A stretch of DNA of 37,479 bases from Gemmatimonadota bacterium (GCA_015664885.1 DQPL01000086.1:1-37479); one strand, 5' to 3'. Counted from the first letter of the stretch, positions 1 to 8,156 are shown. The notes: generated by a model from the sequence alone, not told the origin. Program-made: numbers and translations.

Positions 1-395
1 CCAGGAAGTTGTCGGACCGTTTCCCGGTCTACGGCCTTTTCATCGACCCTGCGCTCGGTCGAGTCGGAATGACTGAGAAGGAGGCTGTGGCGAAGGGGCT
101 CAACGTCTTGACGGCGACGCGGCGGATGTCGCAAATCGGATGCGCCAAGGAGATGGGCGAGACACTCGGGTTTGCCAAGCTCCTCGTCGACGCCGACGCC
201 GACACCGATCTGATTCTCGGGGCCGCCATCCTGGGGCCGGGTGGAGATGAGATCGTCAACATGCTGGCCGCCTTCATGTACAGCGGATTGCCCTGCAGGC
301 GCTACCCGAAGTCAGTGCTGGTGCACCCGACCATATCGGAACTGATGCCGTGGATACTGGATTCGCTCAAGCCGGTTGAGTCGTCGGTCGGGTGA
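1..395 (+). CDS. FAD-dependent pyridine nucleotide-disulfide oxidoreductase, RclA/MerA-like (3' end only)
   Basis: This is the C-terminal dimerisation domain of a class I pyridine nucleotide-disulfide oxidoreductase. The frame is open from base 3 (first codons AGG AAG TTG TCG), so the gene starts outside the window and the TTG at base 9 is internal. Visible family marks are the GRVGMTEKEA stretch after the short 'VYGLFIDP' strand, and the C-terminal HPTISELMPWILDSLKP helix, whose His-Pro dipeptide and following Glu belong to the active site contributed to the partner subunit in this fold. The HPTxSELxP variant is typical of RclA and mercuric-reductase-like FAD oxidoreductases rather than dihydrolipoamide dehydrogenase. 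The FAD- and NAD-binding domains and the redox cysteines lie outside the window, so the substrate cannot be decided. An OsmC-family gene follows 38 bp downstream on the same strand, which would fit a redox or thiol-stress context. Confidence 0.85.
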   Translation, partial: RKLSDRFPVYGLFIDPALGRVGMTEKEAVAKGLNVLTATRRMSQIGCAKEMGETLGFAKLLVDADADTDLILGAAILGPGGDEIVNMLAAFMYSGLPCRRYPKSVLVHPTISELMPWILDSLKPVESSVG

Positions 396-433
396 GCTGA
401 CCAGACGCTCATCCCCACAACGAGGGAGAAACG

Positions 434-874
434 ATGGCGTTCGTATCCGCTGTGCTTGCAGAAGGGACCGAGGTCACCCTTCAGGCCCGGCAGTTCACTT
501 GGCATTCCGACGAGCCGCCCAGCGCCGGGGGGACCGACGTGGGGCCGACCCCGTACGAGATTCTGCTCGGTAGCCTAGCCGCGTGCATTGCGATCACGCT
601 TCGGCTCTATTCGAACCACAAGGGGATCACGCTTCCTGAAGTCGGCGTGAGGCTCGACTTCGACCGCGTGCATGCCGAAGACGGTGAAGACGGCGACGAG
701 CACGCTGACGGGTGGATCGATCAGATCACATCGCAGGTGACGATTCGCGGGACGTTCGACGAGGCGCAGCGCGCCCGGCTTACGCAGGTCGCGAAGCGTT
801 GCCCGGTGCACAAGACGCTCGCGAACGGAGTGCGCCTGGTCGATTCCGTGGTGTTCGAAGCTCCCTCGGCCTAG
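434..874 (+). CDS. OsmC/Ohr-family protein
   Basis: A 146-residue protein of the OsmC/Ohr fold, which is the usual family length. OsmC proteins reduce organic or fatty-acid hydroperoxides through a pair of cysteines in the dimer. Both candidates are visible: one in the helix 'LLGSLAACIAITLRLYS' (about residue 55) and one in 'KRCPVHKTL' (about residue 122). The segment GPTPYEILLGSLAAC is the typical family signature. The region around residues 76-90 is unusually acidic (repeated Glu/Asp/Gly). Translation starts at an ATG with a purine-rich ribosome-binding site (gagggagaaacg) directly upstream. It follows the flavoprotein gene closely on the same strand and may be co-transcribed with it. The OsmC assignment is firm; whether the substrate is a peroxide is inferred from the family. 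Confidence 0.9.
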   Translation: MAFVSAVLAEGTEVTLQARQFTWHSDEPPSAGGTDVGPTPYEILLGSLAACIAITLRLYSNHKGITLPEVGVRLDFDRVHAEDGEDGDEHADGWIDQITSQVTIRGTFDEAQRARLTQVAKRCPVHKTLANGVRLVDSVVFEAPSA

Positions 875-883
875 CAGCCTTCT

Positions 884-1186
884 CTAGTACGGCAACCCGA
901 GCATCACAAATAACTTCGTAGATTCGTCGCTGATGCCGATACCTGCGCGCACGATGTAGGGCTGACGGACCGGTTGAAACCACAGACCGCCACCAAGGCT
1001 GGTGTGCCATCCACCGGGGGAGGATCCGTCAACATAGACACGTCCCGCGTCGGCAAAGCCGAACACCCCGATGCCCAAAGGCACCACAACCCGAGGTCGC
1101 CACATCCGGAGACGGACCTCAGCGCTTCCGAACGTGCTTTCGTTCCCGGCGAAGCGCTGGTCGGCCCAGCCGCGCTCCCGCCGTCT
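884..1186 (-). pseudogene. C-terminal remnant of an Omp85/BamA-type outer-membrane barrel protein
   Basis: About 100 residues on the minus strand read as the last strands of an Omp85 (surface antigen D15) barrel. They run from 'RGWADQRFAGNESTFGSAEV', the usual RGxxxxRFxG motif followed by alternating barrel strands, through a glycine-rich turn (SLGGGLWFQP) to a terminal strand ending in ...VMLGLPY. An aromatic last residue is normal for outer-membrane barrels. The reading frame stays open further upstream to about 1399, but the residues there are arginine- and proline-rich and do not look like barrel or POTRA sequence. No start codon with a ribosome-binding site is seen, and the BNR gene begins in the opposite direction at 1384. 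I read it as a gene tail left after deletion. It could instead be a short active gene, which seems unlikely. Confidence 0.65.
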
Positions 1187-1329
1187 CGGCAGCGGGGCGA
1201 CTGGGATGCCCCAACAAGGCGAGGGTGGCCCAGAAATGGCTAAGGGTGGCGCCGGTCGCGTAGCTCGATTTAACCAGTGGCACTCGGCGCCCCCCGTGGG
1301 GCTCGAACGCCTTGCCGCATGGGCCGAGA

Positions 1330-1348
1330 CCCCGCAAGCTGAGCGGGG
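1330..1348. other. GC-rich hairpin in the leader of the first BNR gene
   Basis: CCCCGC (1330-1335) and GCGGGG (1343-1348) form a perfect 6-bp stem around a 7-nt loop, about 36 bases before the ATG at 1384. Flanking CTTGCC and GGCAAG (about 1311-1316 and 1347-1352) could pair in a competing or nested arrangement. There is no T-run after it, so it is not a convincing intrinsic terminator. It could be an mRNA leader structure of the BNR gene or simply a product of high GC content. Confidence 0.25.
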
Positions 1349-1383
1349 CAAGCCGCGCGCCATCACCCGACCGGACAGTCGAC

Positions 1384-4300
1384 ATGTGCAAGCCCACACC
1401 CCGCTGGGGCCCCCTGCTTCTCTTCGCCTTCGCCCTCCTGCTGCCCGCGTCCACCAGCGCGCAGCAGACTGAGGCGCTGAAAGGCGCCCTCTCCGCGCTT
1501 CAATTTCGCGAAGTCGGCCCGGCAGTAGCCGGCGGCCGCATTGCGGACATCAAGGTCGATCCCTCGAATTCGTCGGTCTGGTACGTCGCCGTTGGCTCAG
1601 GGGGTCTCTGGAAGACCACAAACGCAGGCACGACCTGGACCCCCGTCTTCGATGATCAGCCGAGCTACTCGATCGGCACCGTCGCGATCGACCCCACCAA
1701 CACCGAGGTGATCTGGGTCGGCACGGGCGAGAACGTCAGTGGTCGCCACGTGGGCTGGGGATCCGGCGTTTACCGGAGCAGAGATGGTGGCGCGACTTGG
1801 CAGAACGTTGGCCTCGAGTCCTCGGAGCACATCGGCAAGATCCTCATCCGCCCGGACGACGGGAGTTCGGTGTTGGTCGCGGCCGAGGGGCCGTTGTGGG
1901 CCTCGGGCGGCGAACGCGGCGTCTACAAGACGAGCGACGGCGGCGCGACCTGGCGCCATGTGCTCGACATCGACGAGAACACCGGCGTCACGGATCTCGA
2001 GTTCGACCCGAGCGATCCGGACGTCGTGTATGCCGCCGCATACCAGCGACGCAGGCACGTCTGGGGCCTGATGTCCGGGGGGGAGCGCTCCGGGATCTAC
2101 AAGTCGACAGATCGTGGAAATACGTGGCGAGAGGTCACGACGGGCCTCCCAAAGGGGGATATGGGCAAGATCGGCCTCGCGGTCACAGCAGCTGATCCGG
2201 ACCTCGTCTATGCCACCATCGAAGCCGACTCTGACGAGCGCGGCTTCTACCGCTCGATGGACAAAGCAGAGAGTTGGCAGCGCCGTAACAGCTACATCTC
2301 GGGAGGCACGGGGCCTCACTATTATCAGGAGATCGAGGCGTCGCCGACCGAGCCCGATCTCGTGATCCAGATGGACGTGTTCTACCAAATCACGCGTGAC
2401 GGCGGGGCGAGCTTCGACAACTTGGGCACCGGTCGCGAGAAGCACTCGGACAACCACGCGCTCTGGATCGATCCCGACAACACGCAGCACATGCTCTCGG
2501 GTACCGACGCGGGGCTCTACGAGACCTTCGATCGCGGCACGACATGGCGCCACTTTCCCAACCTGCCGATCTCGCAGTTCTACAAGGTCGCGATCTCCAA
2601 CACGGAGCCGTTCTACGAGCTACTCGGTGGCGCCCAGGACTTGGGTACGCTCTGGGGTCCCGCGCGCACGATGAACACCGAGGGCGTGCGCAACTCCGAT
2701 TGGCACTTCCCCATGGGCGCCGACGGGTACGGCGTCCAAATTGATCCGACGGATGCCAACATCCTCTATCTCATGACCCAGCAAGGGAATCTGTACCGGA
2801 CCGATCGCAGAAGTCAGGAATCGATTCGGATTCAGCCGCAACCAGCCCCTGGCGATCCGCCCGAGCGTTGGAATTGGGACTCGCCGATCATGATCAGCCC
2901 GCACGACTCCGACCGGCTGTACTTCGCTTCGCAGCGACTCTGGCGCAGCCCCGATCGCGGAGACTCGTGGACCGCTGTCAGCGGTGACCTAACCACCAAT
3001 ACCAATCGATACGAGTTGCCTTATATGGGCCGCGTCTGGGAGCTGGACGCGATGCACGACAACGGCGCCATGTCGCAGTACGCCACGTTAACGACGATAT
3101 CGGAGTCGCCCATCACCGAGGGTCTGCTCTACACGGGATCGGACGATGGCCTGATCCATTCCTCCACCGACGGTGGACATTCGTGGACGCGCGCTACGCC
3201 GCTTCCCGGCGTGCCCGAGCGCTCGTTCATCAACAAGGTGGAGGCGGACCTGCATTCGTCGGGCACGGTCTTCGCACTCGCCGATGCGCACAAGCTGGGC
3301 GACTACAGCCCCTACGTGTTCGAGAGCACGGACAACGGGGAGAGCTGGACGTCGATTCGCGGGGACTTGCCGGATGGCACGATCGTCTGGGCCATGCAGC
3401 AGGATCATGTGAGCCCGGATCTCCTATTTCTGGCAGCCGAATACGGCATCTATTTTTCACCGAATCGAGGTGAGAATTGGCACATGCTCACGGGCGGGGC
3501 GCCGCCGATAGCGTTCCGCGATTTGAAGCTGCACCGTCGCGACGACGACCTGGTCGGCGCCACGTTCGGACGCGGCTTCTACATTCTCGACGACTACAGT
3601 CCGCTGCGGGAGATCGCATCAGGCGCGCTCGAGGGCGAAGGTGGCGTCATGCCCGTGCGCGATGCTTGGTGGTACGTGCCCTATGCGACCAACCAGGCTC
3701 AAGGTCGGCCGACGCTGGGCAGCACGGCCTATGCGGCGCCAAATCCAGACTTTGGGGCGACGTTCACGTACTACTTGGCGGATACGCCGCAGAACGCGAG
3801 CGACCAACGAGAAGCCAACGAGAGCGAGCTCAGGGAGGAGGGCCGCGATGCGCCGTTCCCAGGCTACGAAGTGCTCCGTACCGAGGCCGCGGAGAGCGGC
3901 GCCAGGGTGCTGCTGCAGGTATCCGACGCGGCCGGCGATCCCGTGCGCTGGGTCGAAGGCCCCGCTCGAGAAGGCCTACACCGTGTGACCTGGGACCTCA
4001 GGCGTCCGGCTCCGAATCCCATCAACCTCTCCACCCCTGGATTCCGGCCGCCTTGGGCGACTGACCCCGTAGGTCCCTTGGCGCCTCCGGGCACCTATTC
4101 GGTCCAGATGGTCCTGGTTTCGGCCGATGGCGTTGAGCAGATCGGTGGCGCGCAGAGCTTCGAGGTGAAGCCCGTTCCGAGCGCACCCCCGGGCACCGAC
4201 TTCGTCGCCGTGGCGGACTTCCAATACCAGACCAGCGAGCTATCGCGTCGCGTGAGTGGCGCAGGCGGGGAGATTGGCCGCGTACGGAACCGCCTGCGCT

Positions 4301-4668
4301 ACATGCGGGCCGCGCTGGTGCGGACCCCACGCGCGGATCCGGCGATGTTCGCGCGCATGGACGAGCTCGGGCGCTCGTTGGATGGTCTGTCGCTCCGGCT
4401 CCAGGGCGACCCGATCCGCGGATCGCTCAACGAGTCGAGTATACCTACGATCTCCAACCGAGTCGGATCGGTGATCGGAGGGCATTGGTCCACGCGCCAG
4501 AATCCAACCGCGACCCAACGGATGAACGTCGAGATCGCGCAGCGTGACTTTGCGGTGCTCGAGCGGGAGCTCGGCGCCCTCGTCGATGACCGCCTGATGC
4601 CGCTGGAAGAAGCGCTGGCAGATGCGGGAGCGCCTTGGACCCCCGGAGGGAGGGTGGGGGGGAGGTAG
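1384..4668 (+). CDS. Secreted BNR/Asp-box beta-propeller protein (sortilin/VPS10-like)
   Basis: A 1094-residue exported protein. The start chosen is the ATG at 1384, because it puts a classical signal peptide at the N-terminus (MCKPTPRW, then a leucine/alanine/phenylalanine core, ending ...STSAQQ). The frame is open 72 bases further upstream but that part has no signal character. The body carries about eleven Asp-box/BNR repeats of the type S-x-D-x-G-x-T-W, for example TTNAGTTW, SRDGGATW, TSDGGATW, STDRGNTW, SPDRGDSW, STDGGHSW and STDNGESW, which form two stacked propellers as in VPS10/sortilin and GH74-like proteins. After about residue 790 there is a beta-sandwich-like C-terminal region containing RVTWDLRRPAPNP, followed by a helical tail. 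No glycosidase catalytic residues can be assigned. A paralogue of nearly equal size lies at 10690-13833. Function is unknown; binding or processing of extracellular peptides or polysaccharide is the usual guess. Confidence 0.85.
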   Translation: MCKPTPRWGPLLLFAFALLLPASTSAQQTEALKGALSALQFREVGPAVAGGRIADIKVDPSNSSVWYVAVGSGGLWKTTNAGTTWTPVFDDQPSYSIGTVAIDPTNTEVIWVGTGENVSGRHVGWGSGVYRSRDGGATWQNVGLESSEHIGKILIRPDDGSSVLVAAEGPLWASGGERGVYKTSDGGATWRHVLDIDENTGVTDLEFDPSDPDVVYAAAYQRRRHVWGLMSGGERSGIYKSTDRGNTWREVTTGLPKGDMGKIGLAVTAADPDLVYATIEADSDERGFYRSMDKAESWQRRNSYISGGTGPHYYQEIEASPTEPDLVIQMDVFYQITRDGGASFDNLGTGREKHSDNHALWIDPDNTQHMLSGTDAGLYETFDRGTTWRHFPNLPISQFYKVAISNTEPFYELLGGAQDLGTLWGPARTMNTEGVRNSDWHFPMGADGYGVQIDPTDANILYLMTQQGNLYRTDRRSQESIRIQPQPAPGDPPERWNWDSPIMISPHDSDRLYFASQRLWRSPDRGDSWTAVSGDLTTNTNRYELPYMGRVWELDAMHDNGAMSQYATLTTISESPITEGLLYTGSDDGLIHSSTDGGHSWTRATPLPGVPERSFINKVEADLHSSGTVFALADAHKLGDYSPYVFESTDNGESWTSIRGDLPDGTIVWAMQQDHVSPDLLFLAAEYGIYFSPNRGENWHMLTGGAPPIAFRDLKLHRRDDDLVGATFGRGFYILDDYSPLREIASGALEGEGGVMPVRDAWWYVPYATNQAQGRPTLGSTAYAAPNPDFGATFTYYLADTPQNASDQREANESELREEGRDAPFPGYEVLRTEAAESGARVLLQVSDAAGDPVRWVEGPAREGLHRVTWDLRRPAPNPINLSTPGFRPPWATDPVGPLAPPGTYSVQMVLVSADGVEQIGGAQSFEVKPVPSAPPGTDFVAVADFQYQTSELSRRVSGAGGEIGRVRNRLRYMRAALVRTPRADPAMFARMDELGRSLDGLSLRLQGDPIRGSLNESSIPTISNRVGSVIGGHWSTRQNPTATQRMNVEIAQRDFAVLERELGALVDDRLMPLEEALADAGAPWTPGGRVGGR

Positions 4669-4713
4669 GCTCATTCGGCCATCGGTTGGCCCCACTTGAC
4701 GGCGCATGTTTCC

Positions 4714-4738
4714 TCAGTGACTGCGTCGCTGTCACTGA
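4714..4738. promoter_or_regulatory. Perfect 8-bp inverted repeat upstream of the small acidic-protein gene
   Basis: TCAGTGAC (4714-4721) and GTCACTGA (4731-4738) are exact reverse complements separated by nine bases. The repeat lies between the end of the BNR gene and the GTG start at 4763, 24 bases before it. There is no following T-run, so it resembles an operator more than an intrinsic terminator. It could control the small gene and possibly the toxin-antitoxin pair behind it. This is seen in sequence; the binding role is inferred. Confidence 0.4.
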
Positions 4739-4762
4739 TGCCAGGAGCGTAGAGGAGGCGCC

Positions 4763-4972
4763 GTGGCCGTTCTGTGGAGAAGGGTGATAATCCAGGAGTA
4801 CAAGCTCGAGCGCCTGAAGGAGGTCGTCGATATCGAGAGCGATTGGGAGGCCGTAGATGAGGCCATCAACCGAATTCTCTTCAGCGACGAAATCCATCGC
4901 ATGCTCGATGACGATGGCGACGACCGCGGTAGCGAGGATGATGATGAGTCGCGGCTGCCGTGGGACGCCTAG
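4763..4972 (+). CDS. Small acidic hypothetical protein next to the toxin-antitoxin pair
   Basis: A 69-residue protein that I do not recognise. It starts at GTG (4763) behind a good ribosome-binding site (agaggaggcg). The N-terminal half is a mixed charged segment, then comes 'DWEAVDEAINRILFSDEI', which resembles the helix-turn-helix part of small ribbon-helix-helix or VapB-type antitoxins (EAvxEAlxxLl). The C-terminal quarter is strongly acidic (runs of Asp and Glu). It precedes the FitA/VapB antitoxin by 48 bases on the same strand, and the toxin follows. It may be an extra regulatory partner of the module or an orphan antitoxin. Coding status is supported by the ribosome-binding site and the amphipathic helix, not by homology. 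Confidence 0.5.
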   Translation: MAVLWRRVIIQEYKLERLKEVVDIESDWEAVDEAINRILFSDEIHRMLDDDGDDRGSEDDDESRLPWDA

Positions 4973-4985
4973 AGCTCGCCGGGCG

Positions 4986-5009
4986 GTTGCACATGCGTTG
5001 CACATGTGC
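4986..5009. promoter_or_regulatory. Putative operator of the toxin-antitoxin operon
   Basis: Two direct copies of GTTGCACATG (4986-4995 and 4997-5006) lie exactly 11 bp apart, one helical turn. The second copy runs into a perfect 10-bp palindrome, GCACATGTGC (5000-5009). The array ends 11 bases before the antitoxin ATG at 5021. Ribbon-helix-helix antitoxins of the FitA/VapB kind autoregulate by binding repeated short sites in their own promoter, so this is the natural operator. The repeats are seen directly; the regulator is inferred. Confidence 0.55.
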
Positions 5010-5020
5010 CATCCTCGAGC

Positions 5021-5257
5021 ATGTCTGTAATGATCCAGGTTAGAAACGTGCCGGAGTCGCTCCACCGTGAGTTGGTGCGCAGGGCGGAACTACGCGGTCA
5101 GAGCCTGACGGCCTACGTCCAGGATATTCTGGAACGAGAGGTCAGTCGGCCGCCGCGCACGGAAATCGTGCGGCGAATCATGGAGCGGGAGCCCGTCAAG
5201 CTTGATGTGCCGATCGCAGACCTCATCCGGGAAGGCCGTTACGTGAGCCCGCGATGA
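5021..5257 (+). CDS. FitA/VapB-like ribbon-helix-helix antitoxin
   Basis: A 78-residue antitoxin. The N-terminal strand 'MIQVRNVPESLHRELVRRAE' followed by 'RGQSLTAYVQDILERE' is the ribbon-helix-helix DNA-binding fold of FitA-type antitoxins. The C-terminal part (from about residue 47, RTEIVRRIMEREPVKLDVPIADLI) is the extended segment that wraps the PIN toxin in this family. The ATG at 5021 was preferred; an in-frame ATG at 5030 and an in-frame GTG at 5006 are alternatives, and no strong ribosome-binding site decides between them. The stop overlaps the toxin start by 4 bp (ATGA at 5254-5257), which indicates translational coupling with antitoxin made first. A direct-repeat and palindrome array just upstream probably serves as its own operator. 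Confidence 0.85.
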   Translation: MSVMIQVRNVPESLHRELVRRAELRGQSLTAYVQDILEREVSRPPRTEIVRRIMEREPVKLDVPIADLIREGRYVSPR

Positions 5258-5661
5258 TACGGTCGGTCATCGTCGATGCCTCGGCTATCGTGGGATTCGT
5301 CTTGGACCCACGTACGCACCCGCTGGTCTTGGAGATGGTAGAGGACGAGGGCTGCGAGATTCTCGTACCCTATGTCTGTGATATAGAGGTTGTTTCGGCC
5401 CTTCGCAGTGTCGTCCGCCGTCGGCAAGCGGATACCGGCCGGGCACGAGAGGCGATTCGTGACTACATGGAACTCCCGATCGAGCGCCTCAACCACCACC
5501 CGTTTCTCGAGCGCATTTTCGAGATGCGCGACAACTTTTCAGCATATAACGCCGCGTATGTGGCCGTAGCAGAGGCCTTCGAGGCGCCACTCTACACGAC
5601 CGATGAACGCCTCGCGCGCGCCGTCCGTGAACACACGGGGGTCGAGGTCGCAGAGGTTTGA
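5254..5661 (+). CDS. vapC: VapC-type PIN-domain toxin with an altered acidic site
   Basis: A 135-residue PIN-domain protein, the normal length for VapC ribonuclease toxins, which usually cut tRNA or rRNA using a cluster of four acidic residues and Mg2+. Visible here are D8 (IVDASAI), E45 (CDIEVVSAL) and D117 (TTDERLARA). The third conserved aspartate, normally in a 'xxYDAxYVALA' motif, is asparagine in this protein: SAYNAAYVAVAEAF, N99 (codon AAC). This could weaken metal binding or leave the toxin partly active. The start codon overlaps the antitoxin stop. The family call is firm; activity is uncertain because of the substitution. Confidence 0.88.
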   Translation: MIRSVIVDASAIVGFVLDPRTHPLVLEMVEDEGCEILVPYVCDIEVVSALRSVVRRRQADTGRAREAIRDYMELPIERLNHHPFLERIFEMRDNFSAYNAAYVAVAEAFEAPLYTTDERLARAVREHTGVEVAEV

Positions 5662-5695
5662 GCTCCACCCGCGAGCCCACGCCATAGCTAGCCCC

Positions 5696-7945
5696 CTAAT
5701 CGAGTATCCCTACCGCCTCCTCGAGTCCGTCGCTCACGCGATCCAACGCGGCGGCGATCTCCCCTACGAAGAGGCGCACCTCCTCCCACTCGCGTTCCTC
5801 GATTCCTTCACGGACGCCGGGGAGCGTCTTCACGCCGTACCCGGTCCAGAAGCCCGGCGCGTAGATCATGTGGCGGAACCAGGGGCGCCGCGGTAGACCC
5901 TCGGCGCGCGTCATGCGTTGCTCCATTCCTTGCAGAAGTGCATTGAGTCTGGAGTTCGCGTCCGCGTCCAAACCACCTTTCGCCATAGCCGACGCCAAGT
6001 GGGAGTCGTATCGCGCGGCGGCGCCTTCGAGCCGAGCCACGGCGTTGTGGAGCGGGGCGAAGTTCAGGTACGGCACCGTTTCCTTTTTCTCCGGCACCAC
6101 GTACGTCTGCTTCGGATCTGCGGCTAACGCGAAGGCATTCTGGTCGACCAGAAGGTTGTGGTGCTCGGTGTCGTCTCGCATGGTCTCGGCCAGCTGCTCC
6201 ACCTCCTGGAGATAGGTGCGCACGTTGTCCGCGAAGTTGCCGAAGCGCAGAGGCAACACATCCGCGTTAGCCAAGCGCAGCGTGGCGCGCCCCGCGGTCT
6301 TGGCCAGCGCTACCCCGTATTCGAACGTGGGATCGCCGAAGCGCACGTAGTAGTCGAACGAGTCGAAGATGGAGTGGTAGGAACCGCCTCCGTTCTCCCC
6401 ACCGTACCCGATATTGAGCGATGGAATGCCCAGGTGCTGCAGAAATGGAGTGTAGTCCGACCCGGAGCCGAGCGGCGAGATGGGCAGGTCGGTCCGGCTT
6501 GCGGCCTCGCGGTTTCCGCCCACGGCAAGCCGAGCCTTCAGACGTTCGCGGACGGTGACCCCGGTCTGCGGATCTTCGACGTCGGGGCTGATTTGGTTGA
6601 CGAAGCGCTCGAGGGTGTGGGATCCACCCACGCCCATGAAGCCTCGGCCGTTGCCGTCGGAGTTGATGTAGGCGATCGCCTTCTCCTGCAGCTCCGCGCC
6701 GTGGTGCTCGGCCCATTCGGTCGACCCCAGCAGTCCGGGCTCCTCGGCGTCCCAGCCTGTGTACACGATCGTCCGCTTTGGTCGCCAACCTGTCTGAGCC
6801 ATCTCTCCGACCACGCGGGCTTCTTCCAGCAGCGCGACCATCCCGCTCAAGGGATCTCCTGCGCCAAACGCCCATCCGTCGAAGTGGTTACCGCGAATGA
6901 CCCACTCGTCGGGGTACTCTGATCCTCGTAGGACCGCGATGACATCGTACGCGGGCGTCAGATCCCAGTTGAACGCCACTCTCATGTGGACCCGTGCGGG
7001 ACCCGGGCCAAGGTGATAGGTGAGGGGCAGCGCCCCCCGCCACGAAGTTGGGGCGACCGGTCCTCCCAGGGCCTCTAGTATCGGCAGTGCGTCGCCATAG
7101 GAGATGGGGAGCACCGGGATCTTCATGATCGTCGGCGACTCCTCTACCGTGTAGCGCTCCGCATTGGCCGTAGCGCCTACGCCGGGCGTCAGGGGGTCCC
7201 CGGGGTATTGGGGCATGTCCTGGACGGATCCTCGTTGGGCGCCATGTTCCATGCGATAGGGACCCTCCGGATATACATCGCCTTGGAAGTATCCGTCATC
7301 CCTGGGGTCGGAGTAGATGAGCGTGGCGATGGCGCCACGGTCAGCGGCCACCTTGGGCTTGATGCCACGCCACGACCCGCCGTAGCGCGCGAGTACGATC
7401 TTGCCGCGGACGTCCACCCCGTGTCGCTCCAGCTCCTCGTAGTCGGCGGGAATCCCGTAGTTCACGTAGACCACTTCCGCCTCCACGTCACCATCCGCTG
7501 AATAAGCGTTGTAGGTGGGCAGCCGATCTTGGGTGACTCCCGAGGTGGCGTCCTCTGCCAGCACGGGCTCCCCCAGCCTAAGCGTGTAGCGCGTGGGGGC
7601 GACCAGTTCGACCATGCGCTCGCGCGGCGTGGGGAACAGGACTTGGTACTCGTCGATGCGCGTATCGAAGCCCCAGGACCGGAATTGCTCGGCGATCCAC
7701 TCGGCGTTGGCCTTGGCGCCGGGCGACCCCACGTGCGTTGGATGGCGGCTGAGGTGGCGCATCCAGTTGCGGAGGTTGTCGGCGTCGAGCTGTGCGTCGA
7801 AGCGAGCCTCGAGATCGCGCTGTGCCCGTGTGCTCTCGGCGGTGAAGCCGAGCAAGGCGTGGTCGGCGCTCTGTTGGGGCGTCGCTGCGAGCGCGGCGAG
7901 GGCGGTCAGGACGGCCAGACTGATACGTACGCAAATGCGGGGCAT
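5696..7945 (-). CDS. Secreted M28-family peptidase, glutamate carboxypeptidase II-like
   Basis: A 749-residue zinc peptidase with the three-part layout of glutamate carboxypeptidase II/NAALADase: protease domain, inserted PA domain (about residues 130-310) and a C-terminal helical transferrin-receptor-like dimerisation domain (about 620-749). Two-zinc ligands and catalytic base can be read off: H354 and D364 in GNHFDGWAFGAGDP, E401-E402 in GWDAEEPGLLGSTEW, D430 in INSDGNG and H524 in GGSYHSIFD. The order and spacing match the human enzyme. The ATG at 7945 gives a signal peptide (MPRICVRISLAVLTALAALA...). A longer frame extends upstream to 8269 but lacks signal character. The start is preceded by GGAGAG in a 15-base block identical to that before the second BNR gene. 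It probably trims extracellular or periplasmic peptides. It is transcribed divergently from the creatininase-like gene. Confidence 0.93.
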   Translation of the reverse strand: MPRICVRISLAVLTALAALAATPQQSADHALLGFTAESTRAQRDLEARFDAQLDADNLRNWMRHLSRHPTHVGSPGAKANAEWIAEQFRSWGFDTRIDEYQVLFPTPRERMVELVAPTRYTLRLGEPVLAEDATSGVTQDRLPTYNAYSADGDVEAEVVYVNYGIPADYEELERHGVDVRGKIVLARYGGSWRGIKPKVAADRGAIATLIYSDPRDDGYFQGDVYPEGPYRMEHGAQRGSVQDMPQYPGDPLTPGVGATANAERYTVEESPTIMKIPVLPISYGDALPILEALGGPVAPTSWRGALPLTYHLGPGPARVHMRVAFNWDLTPAYDVIAVLRGSEYPDEWVIRGNHFDGWAFGAGDPLSGMVALLEEARVVGEMAQTGWRPKRTIVYTGWDAEEPGLLGSTEWAEHHGAELQEKAIAYINSDGNGRGFMGVGGSHTLERFVNQISPDVEDPQTGVTVRERLKARLAVGGNREAASRTDLPISPLGSGSDYTPFLQHLGIPSLNIGYGGENGGGSYHSIFDSFDYYVRFGDPTFEYGVALAKTAGRATLRLANADVLPLRFGNFADNVRTYLQEVEQLAETMRDDTEHHNLLVDQNAFALAADPKQTYVVPEKKETVPYLNFAPLHNAVARLEGAAARYDSHLASAMAKGGLDADANSRLNALLQGMEQRMTRAEGLPRRPWFRHMIYAPGFWTGYGVKTLPGVREGIEEREWEEVRLFVGEIAAALDRVSDGLEEAVGILD

Positions 7946-7957
7946 CGATCTCTCCAC
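7943..7957 (-). promoter_or_regulatory. Translation-initiation leader shared with the second BNR gene (copy 1)
   Basis: On the minus strand this is GTGGAGAGATCGATG, containing a GGAGAG ribosome-binding site and the ATG at 7945. The identical 15 bases occur at 13831-13845 around the start of the BNR gene. The in-frame GTG inside the block would add four residues (M-E-R-S) and could be a competing start. Confidence 0.5.
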
Positions 7958-8156
7958 ATGGGTTGGTCGAGCAGATGCCCCACAGGCTGGGGGCAGACAC
8001 GCGTCCCCGCAACGTCCTCGCGCGACCAGCACTTTGCTAAGGCCGGTTTCGTCGTGATCTCCCCCTAGCCACCTTGAGGGAACATGAGCCAAGGCCTCAA
8101 CATTCTCGTACCCTAACCTGTCTGGAGCGTCAGAGACTGACCTGCCGGAGACGACT

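Noticed and set aside
1245-1320. tRNA-like pieces (GTAGCTCGATT on the plus strand and a TTCGA-containing arm on the other strand)
   Set aside because: No acceptor stem, anticodon arm or consistent T-arm can be folded on either strand; probably chance similarity in GC-rich DNA.
4714-4738. Intrinsic terminator of the first BNR gene
   Set aside because: The stem is clear but is not followed by a T-rich tract; an operator is the better reading.
6158-6922. 254-codon plus-strand frame inside the M28 peptidase gene
   Set aside because: The minus-strand M28 gene has all catalytic residues and a signal peptide; the antisense translation has no recognisable motif.
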